Origin: Echinicola marina
GTDB taxonomy: Bacteria > Bacteroidota > Bacteroidia > Cytophagales > Cyclobacteriaceae
DNA length: 64,000 bases
NCBI RefSeq assembly: GCF_020463795.1
Contig: NZ_CP080025.1
Location: 3,593,501 to 3,657,500 of the forward strand
Direction of reading: 5' to 3'
Under the pieces are notes generated by a model. That model was not told the DNA's origin. It saw only the letters and a list, made by a program, of their open reading frames with translations, and did not search any database. This document shows positions 35,575 through 42,696 of this stretch, piece after piece. The number at the start of each line of letters is the position of its first letter. Positions within the stretch are counted from its first letter, which is position 1. The position numbers were made by a program, and so were the translations under genes.

Positions 35575-35700
35575 TAACGGTTGGAGCAGGTAGCGTGACG
35601 ATTCTTGAGAAGGTCCTTTCCGTGCTTAATTATCTTATTTGTTAGCATAAATGCTTCCTCCTCAAACTAAGCAGCCATGCTGCTTTCATTTTGTTATGTG
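35575..35700 (-). repeat. attC-like site after the Coa1-like gene (tentative)
   Basis: On the minus strand it begins CACATAACAAAATG just after the stop codon at 35707 and ends CAACCGTTATAG about 125 bases later. That is the inverted CATAAC...GTTAT arrangement of Vibrio-type attC repeats. An inner AAGCAGCATGGCTGCTT hairpin is perfect. The core is not a strict GTTRRRY. Confidence 0.3.
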
Positions 35701-35706
35701 CCTAAT

Positions 35707-36039
35707 TTACTTTTTTATTAAACTATCAATTCGATATTCCTTAATCTCAAATACCTGTTCTGATGAGTCAATTAATACGGATAAGCTTATTTCGGCTTCA
35801 TTCCCGTACATGGTAAAGGCCATGTGGGCTGGTAATTCTTTAATTTGGCTAAGTTCAATTTCATTGTAGCCAAAACCTACGTAGGAGCCAATAGCTCTCT
35901 TAATCTCGGGATTCGCTCGTAATTGTTCCACGGTTTGTGAAATTATCTCAGGTTTGGAGATTGCCAATCGAGCCACTAAGTCAAATCCAATTGCTACAAT
36001 CAGTAAAGGGAAGTGACATACTCCACCCAGTCGGGGCAT
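35707..36039 (-). CDS. Coa1-like small membrane protein, 5' end replaced by spacer repeat
   Basis: A 110-residue frame. From FPLLIVAIGFDLVARL (a membrane helix) on, it resembles the cytochrome-oxidase-assembly Coa1-like family: ANPEIKRAIGSYVGFGYNEI, then HMAFTMYGNEAEIS. The first residues MPRLGGVCHFP are translated from the spacer repeat (36008-36058), so the native start seems to have been lost when the repeat arrived. It may be a truncated relic, or it may have captured a start codon from the repeat. The expected domain would sit outside the membrane. Confidence 0.5.
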   Translation of the reverse strand: MPRLGGVCHFPLLIVAIGFDLVARLAISKPEIISQTVEQLRANPEIKRAIGSYVGFGYNEIELSQIKELPAHMAFTMYGNEAEISLSVLIDSSEQVFEIKEYRIDSLIKK

Positions 36040-36058
36040 ACTCTAGCCAGTCGGGGTG
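36008..36058. repeat. inter-cassette spacer (copy g), overlapping a gene start
   Basis: Two tandem versions of the roughly 22-base unit (minus strand CCGACTGGCTAGAGTATGCC and CCGACTGGGTGGAGTATGTC). They lie between the stop of the 36066 gene and the body of the Coa1-like gene, whose first codons they provide. Confidence 0.65.
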
Positions 36059-36065
36059 TGAATAA

Positions 36066-36947
36066 TTATTTGTAATTAGAGGTTTTATCAATAAACAGTT
36101 TTGTTTTTTCTTCGCAAATTGAAAAATAAATTGTCCAGTTCAAATTGTTTTGAGTTACTTCACCTGGGTCATGTGTTAGTTCAATAATAAGGTATCCAAG
36201 TTTAATTTTTCTGTCATGTGTTATTCTTTTATTTGTCGAGAAGAATACCGTTGTTTTTGATTTTCCAAAAAAGGATTTAATGGTGTTTCTATTAAGTTCT
36301 TTTGAATTATTATTTTCTAGTTTAGTATAACATTTAACTTTGGTAGAATTCTTAAATGGTAAATAAACAGAATTAAATGTGTTAACATTAAAATAACTAT
36401 CTACAATATGAACGGTCCTATCAATTCTTGGCAATTTGGAAATAGATAGGAAAAAAGAACTTATTTCATCGTTTGATTTGAAATTAGAATAATCTAAACT
36501 TAATAATGTTCTAGAACTTAAACCCAGTATAGTCCAATTTATATTTGGTTTTTTTATATCATCATAAATAGATAATCCATTAGGTATGCTTTCTATGATT
36601 CTAATTCTTTTCGATTTGATAAGACAAAAGCAAAAGTCTTTTAAATCATAATCATAAGCATTAATTAACTCATCTTCCTCATTTGATTTTGTATTCGAAG
36701 TAGTAAAACTAATTATTCTTTTTTCTTGATAATAATTGGTTATGAAAGATTGAAAAATGTTTTCATATCCTATTCCTTTATCCTTAAAATAATTCTCTAA
36801 TACTTTTAAATAATTTGATGAAATTTTAAATTTATTCTTATTATGATGAATAGTTCCTAAAAGGAAATTTTCCTTTTCATTTTTGCTACCTGGCTTTAAG
36901 AGCTTAAAATATTCAAAAAGTAGCTCTTTATCTATAACTATATTCAT
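36066..36947 (-). CDS. unknown protein paired with RecF-like ATPase, possible effector
   Basis: A 293-residue, very AT-rich gene. No family recognised. The C-terminal half has a pattern of strands ending in conserved-looking polar groups: TVHIVDSYFNVNTFNS, VKCYTKLENN, FGKSKTTVFFSTNKRITHDR and KIKLGYLIIELTHDPGEV. The HDR motif after a strand recalls phospholipase-D/MIT-C-like folds, but only one such motif is seen. The start codon overlaps the ATPase stop (TAATG), so the two proteins are made together. By analogy with other ATPase/effector pairs it may be the effector of a defence module; this is inference. Confidence 0.6.
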   Translation of the reverse strand: MNIVIDKELLFEYFKLLKPGSKNEKENFLLGTIHHNKNKFKISSNYLKVLENYFKDKGIGYENIFQSFITNYYQEKRIISFTTSNTKSNEEDELINAYDYDLKDFCFCLIKSKRIRIIESIPNGLSIYDDIKKPNINWTILGLSSRTLLSLDYSNFKSNDEISSFFLSISKLPRIDRTVHIVDSYFNVNTFNSVYLPFKNSTKVKCYTKLENNNSKELNRNTIKSFFGKSKTTVFFSTNKRITHDRKIKLGYLIIELTHDPGEVTQNNLNWTIYFSICEEKTKLFIDKTSNYK

Positions 36948-38335
36948 TAAAACATTAATTCTTTAGTTAAAAGATAGGAATTATCATAAAAGCCACTTGG
37001 AAACTGTTTATTCATAATCCCATTATTGTCAAAATCATGGTTGGATATTTCAAATGAATCCTCATTTCTTGAAAAGTAAAAAACCTTTACTTCTTTATTT
37101 GTAACACTATATGATTTATTTTTTACAACTACCTGTAGTTTTCTTACTAAATGTTCACTATGAGTCTCAATAATATAGTTGTTTTTTTCCCCAAGTTTTA
37201 ATAAGGTTTCTATGAATTTGGCTTGTAGTTTTGGATGCAAATGGACTTCTGGTTGTTCAATAATGAATGTCTTTCCTCCTTCATTTTCTGCAATAAATGC
37301 CTCAAATATCATGGGAATTTGAAGAGAAACTCCATAGCCCACATCATATATATTACTTACTAAATTCTTAATTTTAACTCTTAGCTCTGAAACTGGAAGG
37401 TTCTTCGAACTAAAAACCTTGATCCCATCTGCAATACCATATTCCTTTAGAATTTTATCGAATTTGTTAATTTTTTCTTTTGAAATTTGATTGGTCGTTA
37501 TAAGATTAGTGAACTTATCTAGATCAGCTTTTTCGTATTCACTTTGAGAATCTTTATTTAGATAAATACGTTTAGGTGTAGATGAAAGTGGATTTAAATA
37601 TTGAATATTATCAAGATAGTATTCAATTAAATTTTGATTTATTAAAAATAATCCAACTTCATAAAATAATTCCTCATCTTCAAATTTCTCGCATTCCCTT
37701 CTAAATGACTGAGGATCAATAAAAGTTAAAAATCCCCGTTTGCTATATTCTACATTAGAAAATATAAATTTCTCATTTCTTGAAGAATTAGAATAAATTA
37801 AGTTACAAGTCTTAATTCTAGTGAGAAGATCAAATTCTTCATCACCTTTCTCTTTTTCATTTAAATATTCAATTTCAAGTTTTCCGAGATGTTTATTTTC
37901 AAAAATAGATTTAATTGAAGTGTGGTCTTCTAATTTATTGTTTATAATAAATTTTGAAATTGTTTCATGTTTAAATGCTTTTCCTACATATCCTTTGATT
38001 TTTTTAGATTTTTCTGGGTTTCTTTTTTGGAATTCTTCTAGGAAAAAATAGTTGAAAAAACCTGGTAATTCATCTTTGAATGAAAAGGAAAAAGAGAGAC
38101 TTTTCCTATCATCTTGGTTTTTAATTGTTTCTTTAAAATTGCCTAAATCTGCGTATTTCCCATTTAAGATTAAATTGCTAATATCTGGATATTCAACAGT
38201 TTGTTTAAGTGCTAGTAGCGATTTTAATAGAGAACTTTTTCCACCACTATTTTCACCAATTAAAATGTTGACACGAGAAAAATCAAATGATTGGTTACAA
38301 TAACTTCTAAAGTTATCTAAGGAATATTTAAACAT
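36947..38335 (-). CDS. RecF/OLD-like AAA-family ATPase (DUF3696 type)
   Basis: A 462-residue ABC-type ATPase. Walker A GENSGGKSS lies at residues 27-35. A long helical insert (about 75-330) follows. Then come the signature-like region GYGVSLQIPMIFEAF, Walker B FIIEQPEVHLHPKLQ and the switch IIETHSEHLVRKL. The C-terminus resembles DUF3696. No TOPRIM nuclease domain is present, unlike OLD proteins, so any nuclease activity must come from the partner encoded downstream. Strongly AT-rich compared with neighbouring genes, suggesting transfer. The IS1595 element sits 22 bp upstream of its start and may have cut off its promoter. Confidence 0.85.
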   Translation of the reverse strand: MFKYSLDNFRSYCNQSFDFSRVNILIGENSGGKSSLLKSLLALKQTVEYPDISNLILNGKYADLGNFKETIKNQDDRKSLSFSFSFKDELPGFFNYFFLEEFQKRNPEKSKKIKGYVGKAFKHETISKFIINNKLEDHTSIKSIFENKHLGKLEIEYLNEKEKGDEEFDLLTRIKTCNLIYSNSSRNEKFIFSNVEYSKRGFLTFIDPQSFRRECEKFEDEELFYEVGLFLINQNLIEYYLDNIQYLNPLSSTPKRIYLNKDSQSEYEKADLDKFTNLITTNQISKEKINKFDKILKEYGIADGIKVFSSKNLPVSELRVKIKNLVSNIYDVGYGVSLQIPMIFEAFIAENEGGKTFIIEQPEVHLHPKLQAKFIETLLKLGEKNNYIIETHSEHLVRKLQVVVKNKSYSVTNKEVKVFYFSRNEDSFEISNHDFDNNGIMNKQFPSGFYDNSYLLTKELMF

Positions 38336-38357
38336 TATATATTAATTAAATTTTATT

Positions 38358-39390
38358 ATGTGTATCCGTTTTACTGCACGTATGGGTAAGTGCCCGCAAT
38401 AACGAGCCTTTCAAAGAGTCCTTTGCCAAAATATCTTCGGTTCAATCTGTAAACAAACTCATTTAAATAGTTCTGTAAATATTTATAAGTTATCATGTGA
38501 TATACCCCCAACAGGGTTCTTTTAAGATTACTGATTGCTTTGTGTACCCATTTTAAGGTGTCGTTTACGGACTCCTTTCCCGATGGAACGGCCAAATGGG
38601 TGGCCACCACTTCCTCTATTTTCGAGTAGGCCGTGTTCTTGTCTGTAAACAGTACCACATCCCCTACGGTATTGGCCCGGATAAAGGCATTGACACTCTC
38701 GCAGTCCACTTTGTCCATGACCCTCATTTTGAAATAGCCACAGCGCTTTGTTTTCTGCCCGGAATCCAGGTCTTCCAAGGGTACCGATTCGGCCGCCACC
38801 GCTACTGCGGTCTGTTTCTGGCTGCCTTTTCCACGTTTAAGCTGACCCAAGATCTGGTTCTCCTGTACGGTTTCCATATAACACTCGTCATATTCAATCA
38901 TGTCACTGAGGATATAAAGCTCATCTCGTTGTCCCATGGCTGACCGTATCCTGTGCATCAGACGGAAAGTGGTCTCATATCGGCTAAGCCCCAGTTGCCG
39001 CTGGAGCTCAAGGCAGGAAAACCCTTTCTTGGTCGCCGACATAAACAGCATGGCCAATAGCCAGATACGGAGCGGAAGCTTGCTGTTTTCCATTACCGTC
39101 CCTGATTTAAGAGAAGAACGTCTCCGACAACTGCTGCATTCGAAAAACCTGCCGTTGGCAAACCAATAGTGTCGGGTTATCTTCTCACAGTTTTTGCACC
39201 GTATACCGCTTTTCTCACGGTATTTCTTGATGTATTGTTCACAACTTTCCTCATCTGGGAAATGGCCCGTAAATTCTATAAGGTTCATAGCTTTTCTTGT
39301 TTTTATGCAAGAAAACAACTATCCTGATACCTTGAAATTTAATGACACGTATTGTCATATTTTATTACGTGCACTCTTACGGATACACAT
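38358..39390 (-). mobile_element. IS1595-family insertion sequence, complete
   Basis: A 1033-bp element with inverted ends ATGTGTATCCGT...TGCACGTA (left) and the complement at the right end. The flanks carry the same 10-base sequence AAATTTTATT (38348-38357 and 39391-39400), consistent with an 8-bp family duplication plus chance matches. It carries one transposase gene and lies immediately upstream of the RecF-like ATPase gene. Confidence 0.9.
38371..39288 (-). CDS. IS1595-family (ISXO2-like) transposase
   Basis: About 305 residues from the ATG at 39288 (an ATG at 39318 adds 10 residues). The N-terminal zinc ribbon is CKNC...CSSC. An HTH follows (FSCLELQRQLGLSRYETTFR). The ISXO2-like DDE/N core has IEYDECYME (first Asp/Glu), VLFTDKNTAYSK (second Asp) and the later KWVHKAISNLKRTLLGVYH block. 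The C-terminal YLNEFVYRLNRR end is typical. Intact, so the element could be active. Confidence 0.93.
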   Translation of the reverse strand: MNLIEFTGHFPDEESCEQYIKKYREKSGIRCKNCEKITRHYWFANGRFFECSSCRRRSSLKSGTVMENSKLPLRIWLLAMLFMSATKKGFSCLELQRQLGLSRYETTFRLMHRIRSAMGQRDELYILSDMIEYDECYMETVQENQILGQLKRGKGSQKQTAVAVAAESVPLEDLDSGQKTKRCGYFKMRVMDKVDCESVNAFIRANTVGDVVLFTDKNTAYSKIEEVVATHLAVPSGKESVNDTLKWVHKAISNLKRTLLGVYHMITYKYLQNYLNEFVYRLNRRYFGKGLFERLVIAGTYPYVQ

Positions 39391-39512
39391 AAATTTTATT
39401 CCGAATTTATTTAAATCCTATATTTTAAAAATAAAATCTTTTTCTGAATTGTTTTAACTCTATAATACCAATTCAGAAAAACGCTCAAAGTTAAGTATAG
39501 ATCATAAAAATA

Positions 39513-39534
39513 AAATACACTAAGTGGGGTATTT
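39513..39534. repeat. AAATACC-type palindrome, reverse orientation
   Basis: AAATACACTAAGTGGGGTAT plus TT. Before the IS1595 insertion it would have been about 130 bp upstream of the ATPase gene, matching its position relative to other cassettes. Confidence 0.55.
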
Positions 39535-39609
39535 TTTTATGTATTCAACGCGAATGTGAGTTAGATAAGTAAATTTAGCCATCAATAAGTTTAGTAATTG
39601 TTATTGAAA

Positions 39610-39867
39610 TTAATCAAAATCAATTTCTGAAAAGAACTTCTTCAATGTCATTCCATCATATTTTTCAATGACTCTTAGAAGCGTTGAAATTCGAAGGTCA
39701 ACATTGCCAGCTTCATATTTACCATATTGACTGCGATTGATTCCTTTGTCAAATGCAAAATTCTCATAGTTAGTGTAATTCTCTTTTTGACGTAGTTCAG
39801 TCATTTTGTTTCCAATTGCTTTTAAAAGCTTTTGCTCTCTATCGGTTAGTTCAGTTTTCTTTGCCAT
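39610..39867 (-). CDS. XRE-family transcriptional regulator
   Basis: An 85-residue protein, essentially one helix-turn-helix domain (about 15-70: KAIGNKMTELRQKENYTNYE, then GINRSQYGKYEAGNVDLRIS) with an acidic tail. No toxin partner is adjacent. A near-perfect palindrome AATACTCC...GGAGTATT lies just upstream (39899-39920) and is a likely autoregulatory operator. It might control the neighbouring accessory genes. Confidence 0.8.
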   Translation of the reverse strand: MAKKTELTDREQKLLKAIGNKMTELRQKENYTNYENFAFDKGINRSQYGKYEAGNVDLRISTLLRVIEKYDGMTLKKFFSEIDFD

Positions 39868-39898
39868 TAAGGCAATTACTTGAGCTTTAGTAAAATAT

Positions 39899-39920
39899 AA
39901 TACTCCTATTTAGGAGTATT
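39899..39920 (-). promoter_or_regulatory. palindromic operator upstream of XRE gene
   Basis: ATACTCCTA-TT-TAGGAGTAT, a 9-bp-arm palindrome 32 bp before the regulator's ATG. The overall AATAC...GTATT frame resembles the AAATACC palindromes of the cassette spacers. Confidence 0.5.
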
Positions 39921-39964
39921 TAAATAAAAGGATTATATTTGGAGTAAATAAAAAAGTTTAGACA

Positions 39965-40066
39965 GCATTTACACTAAATAAGTGCGTCTCTATCTAAGGA
40001 AACTGGTAATTTCAAATTGGAGAAAGAGACAAATAGGTGTAAATTGCTCACGCCATTGGCGTGAGC
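39965..40066. repeat. inverted-repeat element and adjoining ATT-loop hairpin
   Basis: GCATTTACAC (39965) faces GTGTAAATTGC (40037-40047), with GTCTCT/AGAGAC arms inside. This is immediately followed by a 9-bp hairpin GCTCACGCC-ATT-GGCGTGAGC (40046-40066). No gene; possibly a small MITE. Confidence 0.55.
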
Positions 40067-40186
40067 TTTATACTTCTGTATTCTCCAAGGTATACCAGTA
40101 CCTCTTAGATATGAAGTTTAAGGCCACGCCATCTTTTTTGGCTAATGCCTTATTTTTCGGAGACGTTCCATATTAATCTCATATCT

Positions 40187-40339
40187 ATGGAACAGATAAC
40201 AAAACATTTTTCAGCGTTTGACCTTTGGATGGAAAGACCGACCGGTAAGGAACAGAAATCATCAGTTTTTGTCCTTCAGCAGTCCGGTATTACCATCTTC
40301 GACCTGGTCTTCCGCCGCAAACCGAAGAATCCTATCTAA
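40187..40339 (+). CDS. small ORF of unknown function
   Basis: A 50-residue frame (ATG at 40187) with a well-mixed composition: HFSAFDLWMERPTGKEQKSS, then GITIFDLVFRRK. It may be a real small protein or the end of a decayed gene. No family recognised and no clear ribosome site. Confidence 0.25.
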   Translation: MEQITKHFSAFDLWMERPTGKEQKSSVFVLQQSGITIFDLVFRRKPKNPI

Positions 40340-41094
40340 GTCGCAAGATGATAGTAGATAGTCTCAAGACTCGATTTTTGTCTTGATACTAATACTTATC
40401 CCATATATCGATACCGTAAATAAATAAACCACTATCAAACCTATTGTTAAATGAGTAGTGAGTAAGGAGTCTTGAGTCATGAGCTTTGTTAGCGATTGCG
40501 ATAAAGTTCTGTTTATTGGTAAAACAATAATCTTTTGAGGCTATTACCAATTGTACTGCTAACAGAAAACGGTATCAAATTTTTACATAACGGAGTACAT
40601 AGGCAAAACGAGCTCAATACTCAATACTATATACTCCATACTACAATTTCGTTGGTTGCATTCGCCTGGGGGACGCCCCTCGCGTCTGGTAGGGCAGCCT
40701 GGCCTGGTGCTTTATTAGCACTGGGATTTAATCAATTTCTTAATGAATGTAGAAAGAAGGAAGCTAAAGGTCGAAAGACAAAAGCCGAAAGCTTTGGAGT
40801 ACGTATTGGACGGGGAGATTTATATACTCTAAGACGGTAATTTACCCCCACCTAACCTCCCCCTTTAGGGTGAGGAACCGATCTCCTTAACGAGATCGAT
40901 AAGTCCCCCTTCAGGGGGATTTAGGGGGTAAATACGAGATTGCCACAGTCTCCGCTTGCGCGGATCCTTCGCAATGACGGGTTTGAGGGCGTCCTCGCCT
41001 CCGAAATCCAGTCTTGTATCTAGCGTCTAGTATCTAGCTTCTGACAAGACTTCGAGTCTTGTCCCAACCCTTTCTACACAACCGCATTTTAAGC
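40340..41094. other. gene-free repeat region before the TlpA-like gene
   Basis: Holds dispersed repeats. At about 40843-40930 is a CCACCTAACCTCCCCCT...AGGGGGATTTAGGGGGT palindromic unit (also at 46436-46523). At about 40935-40982 is a GTCATTGCGA/TCGCAATGAC-type unit. At 41042-41062 is a GACAAGACT-TCG-AGTCTTGTC hairpin, only 33 bp before the next start codon. Confidence 0.55.
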
Positions 41095-42684
41095 ATGAAA
41101 AAAACAACGTTCACGTGCTTCCTGGCATACCTATGCCTTTTTGGAAGCAAAACATATAGTCAGGTTGCTTCACCTCCCGCCACCAAGGGGTCGGAAACTG
41201 CTCCGGCTCCGGTGGTGGTGTATGGGGAGATTAAGGCCATCAGGGCTGTCGAGACCATTGAAATCTCCCTCTGGGAAAAGCCAGTGGACATACAAATGGA
41301 TGCACCTAATCTCCTTTTTAGCCCAATCCTACCAGAAAGAGGCACCTTGAAAAACGGAGCCTATGGCAAACAGACTTTTCATTATCACCAGAAAATTGCG
41401 GGCCCTTCCTACCTGAGCATCACTGCCAATGGCAGAACCTGGCTGGACGAATACTTGGTCAGTCCCGGCGACAGTATCAAGCTGTTTATTGATGAAAGCA
41501 AGGCCACCAAATATTTTGCAGGCCCCGCAGCCCTCAAATTCCAGATCCAAAAGGATTGGGAAAGCATACGGATGCAGGAGCGATTGAATTCCCCCGTTAA
41601 GATCTTCACCTATGACAAAGGGGAGCTATTTGCTGACCCAAGTTCAGAAACCAACTTTATAGCCAATCAAGATGTCATTTTCGGGAGAAAGGTATTGGTG
41701 GAGTTGATCGATCCTGAAAAGATGCTAAGGGAGTATAAAACCGACACAGACCTTATTGACCTAATGTCAAAGCTTAATGGTCTTTTGGATAATTACCGCG
41801 GAGATCTATCACAGCGCTTTCTGTCCAGACTGGAAGGGGAATACCTTGCCGGGATGATAAGGATCCGTTGCCGCACTTTAAGCAATATCCATACTTATGC
41901 CAAAAGGAAAGGACATGACCAGCTTTTCCCATCCATCCTGCAGGAGCTGATGAAACTGGACTTGCCCCATGCGCTAAGCTTGGAGGCCAATTCCTTTCCG
42001 GAAGCTTATACGGACTTTTTGTATGAAAAAGCGCGCCTTTATTCAAAACTGATGGGATGTACCCTACCGGAGGCAATCACCGCGCTGCATAAAGGCAATG
42101 AAAGGGACTGGGCTATGGCCAAATACCTTTATCGGGCTTACCGCACAGGACAGGAGCACTCAGAAAGATTCCTTGAACAGCTTTCAAAGATTGAAAATTC
42201 AGACCTAAAGTCCCAGTTGACCGCCTTCCATAAAAGGCTCGCCCCAGGGAAGCCCGTCCAGCATTTCACCATGGTGGATAGCCTTGGGAATGAAGTAAGC
42301 ATCGGAGATTTTAAAGGGAAGGTTGTCCTGCTCAACTCCTGGTTTACGGGCTGTACGGCCTCCTCCAAGTTTTACCAAAACAGCCTGGAAGAGGTGAGTA
42401 AACACTTCAAGGATCATCCAAAGGTCTGTATGATTTCTCTTTCTGCTGATAAATCCAAAACGAGATGGCAGCAGGGCAGGTCATCAGGAAAATATGGTGA
42501 CCCAGACGCCATTCAGCTGAATGCCCACTTTGAAGGACTATCACATCCCTTTTTCAGGTATTACCATCTCAATGCGGTACCCTCACAGATGCTGATCGAC
42601 CAGAATGGAAACCTGGTCACTAGTAGGGGACTGAACGGTGCCCCGGAAATGCTGATTAGCAAAATCAATGAATTATTAAAATAA
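41095..42684 (+). CDS. exported TlpA-like thioredoxin-fold protein lacking the second active-site Cys
   Basis: A 529-residue protein. The ATG at 41095 gives a signal peptide (FTCFLAYLCLFGSKTYSQ). A large N-terminal region (about 30-385) is of the DUF4369/unknown type seen in Bacteroidota TlpA-like proteins. The C-terminal 130 residues are a thioredoxin/AhpC-TSA domain (VSIGDFKGKVVLLNSWFTGC, then VPSQMLIDQNGNLVT). The active site reads GCTAS: the first Cys is kept but the CxxC second Cys is Ser. It lies 12 bp before the SusC gene, a common association in peptide- or glycan-uptake loci. Periplasmic; redox activity uncertain. Confidence 0.85.
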   Translation: MKKTTFTCFLAYLCLFGSKTYSQVASPPATKGSETAPAPVVVYGEIKAIRAVETIEISLWEKPVDIQMDAPNLLFSPILPERGTLKNGAYGKQTFHYHQKIAGPSYLSITANGRTWLDEYLVSPGDSIKLFIDESKATKYFAGPAALKFQIQKDWESIRMQERLNSPVKIFTYDKGELFADPSSETNFIANQDVIFGRKVLVELIDPEKMLREYKTDTDLIDLMSKLNGLLDNYRGDLSQRFLSRLEGEYLAGMIRIRCRTLSNIHTYAKRKGHDQLFPSILQELMKLDLPHALSLEANSFPEAYTDFLYEKARLYSKLMGCTLPEAITALHKGNERDWAMAKYLYRAYRTGQEHSERFLEQLSKIENSDLKSQLTAFHKRLAPGKPVQHFTMVDSLGNEVSIGDFKGKVVLLNSWFTGCTASSKFYQNSLEEVSKHFKDHPKVCMISLSADKSKTRWQQGRSSGKYGDPDAIQLNAHFEGLSHPFFRYYHLNAVPSQMLIDQNGNLVTSRGLNGAPEMLISKINELLK

Positions 42685-42696
42685 CCCCTAACGACT

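Noticed and set aside
36947-38335. OLD-family nuclease identity for the ATPase
   Set aside because: The C-terminal TOPRIM acidic motifs are not present; only the ATPase core and a DUF3696-like end are seen.
40535-40840. 101-codon plus-strand frame
   Set aside because: Low-complexity ending and no conserved pattern; overlaps dispersed repeats before the TlpA-like gene.
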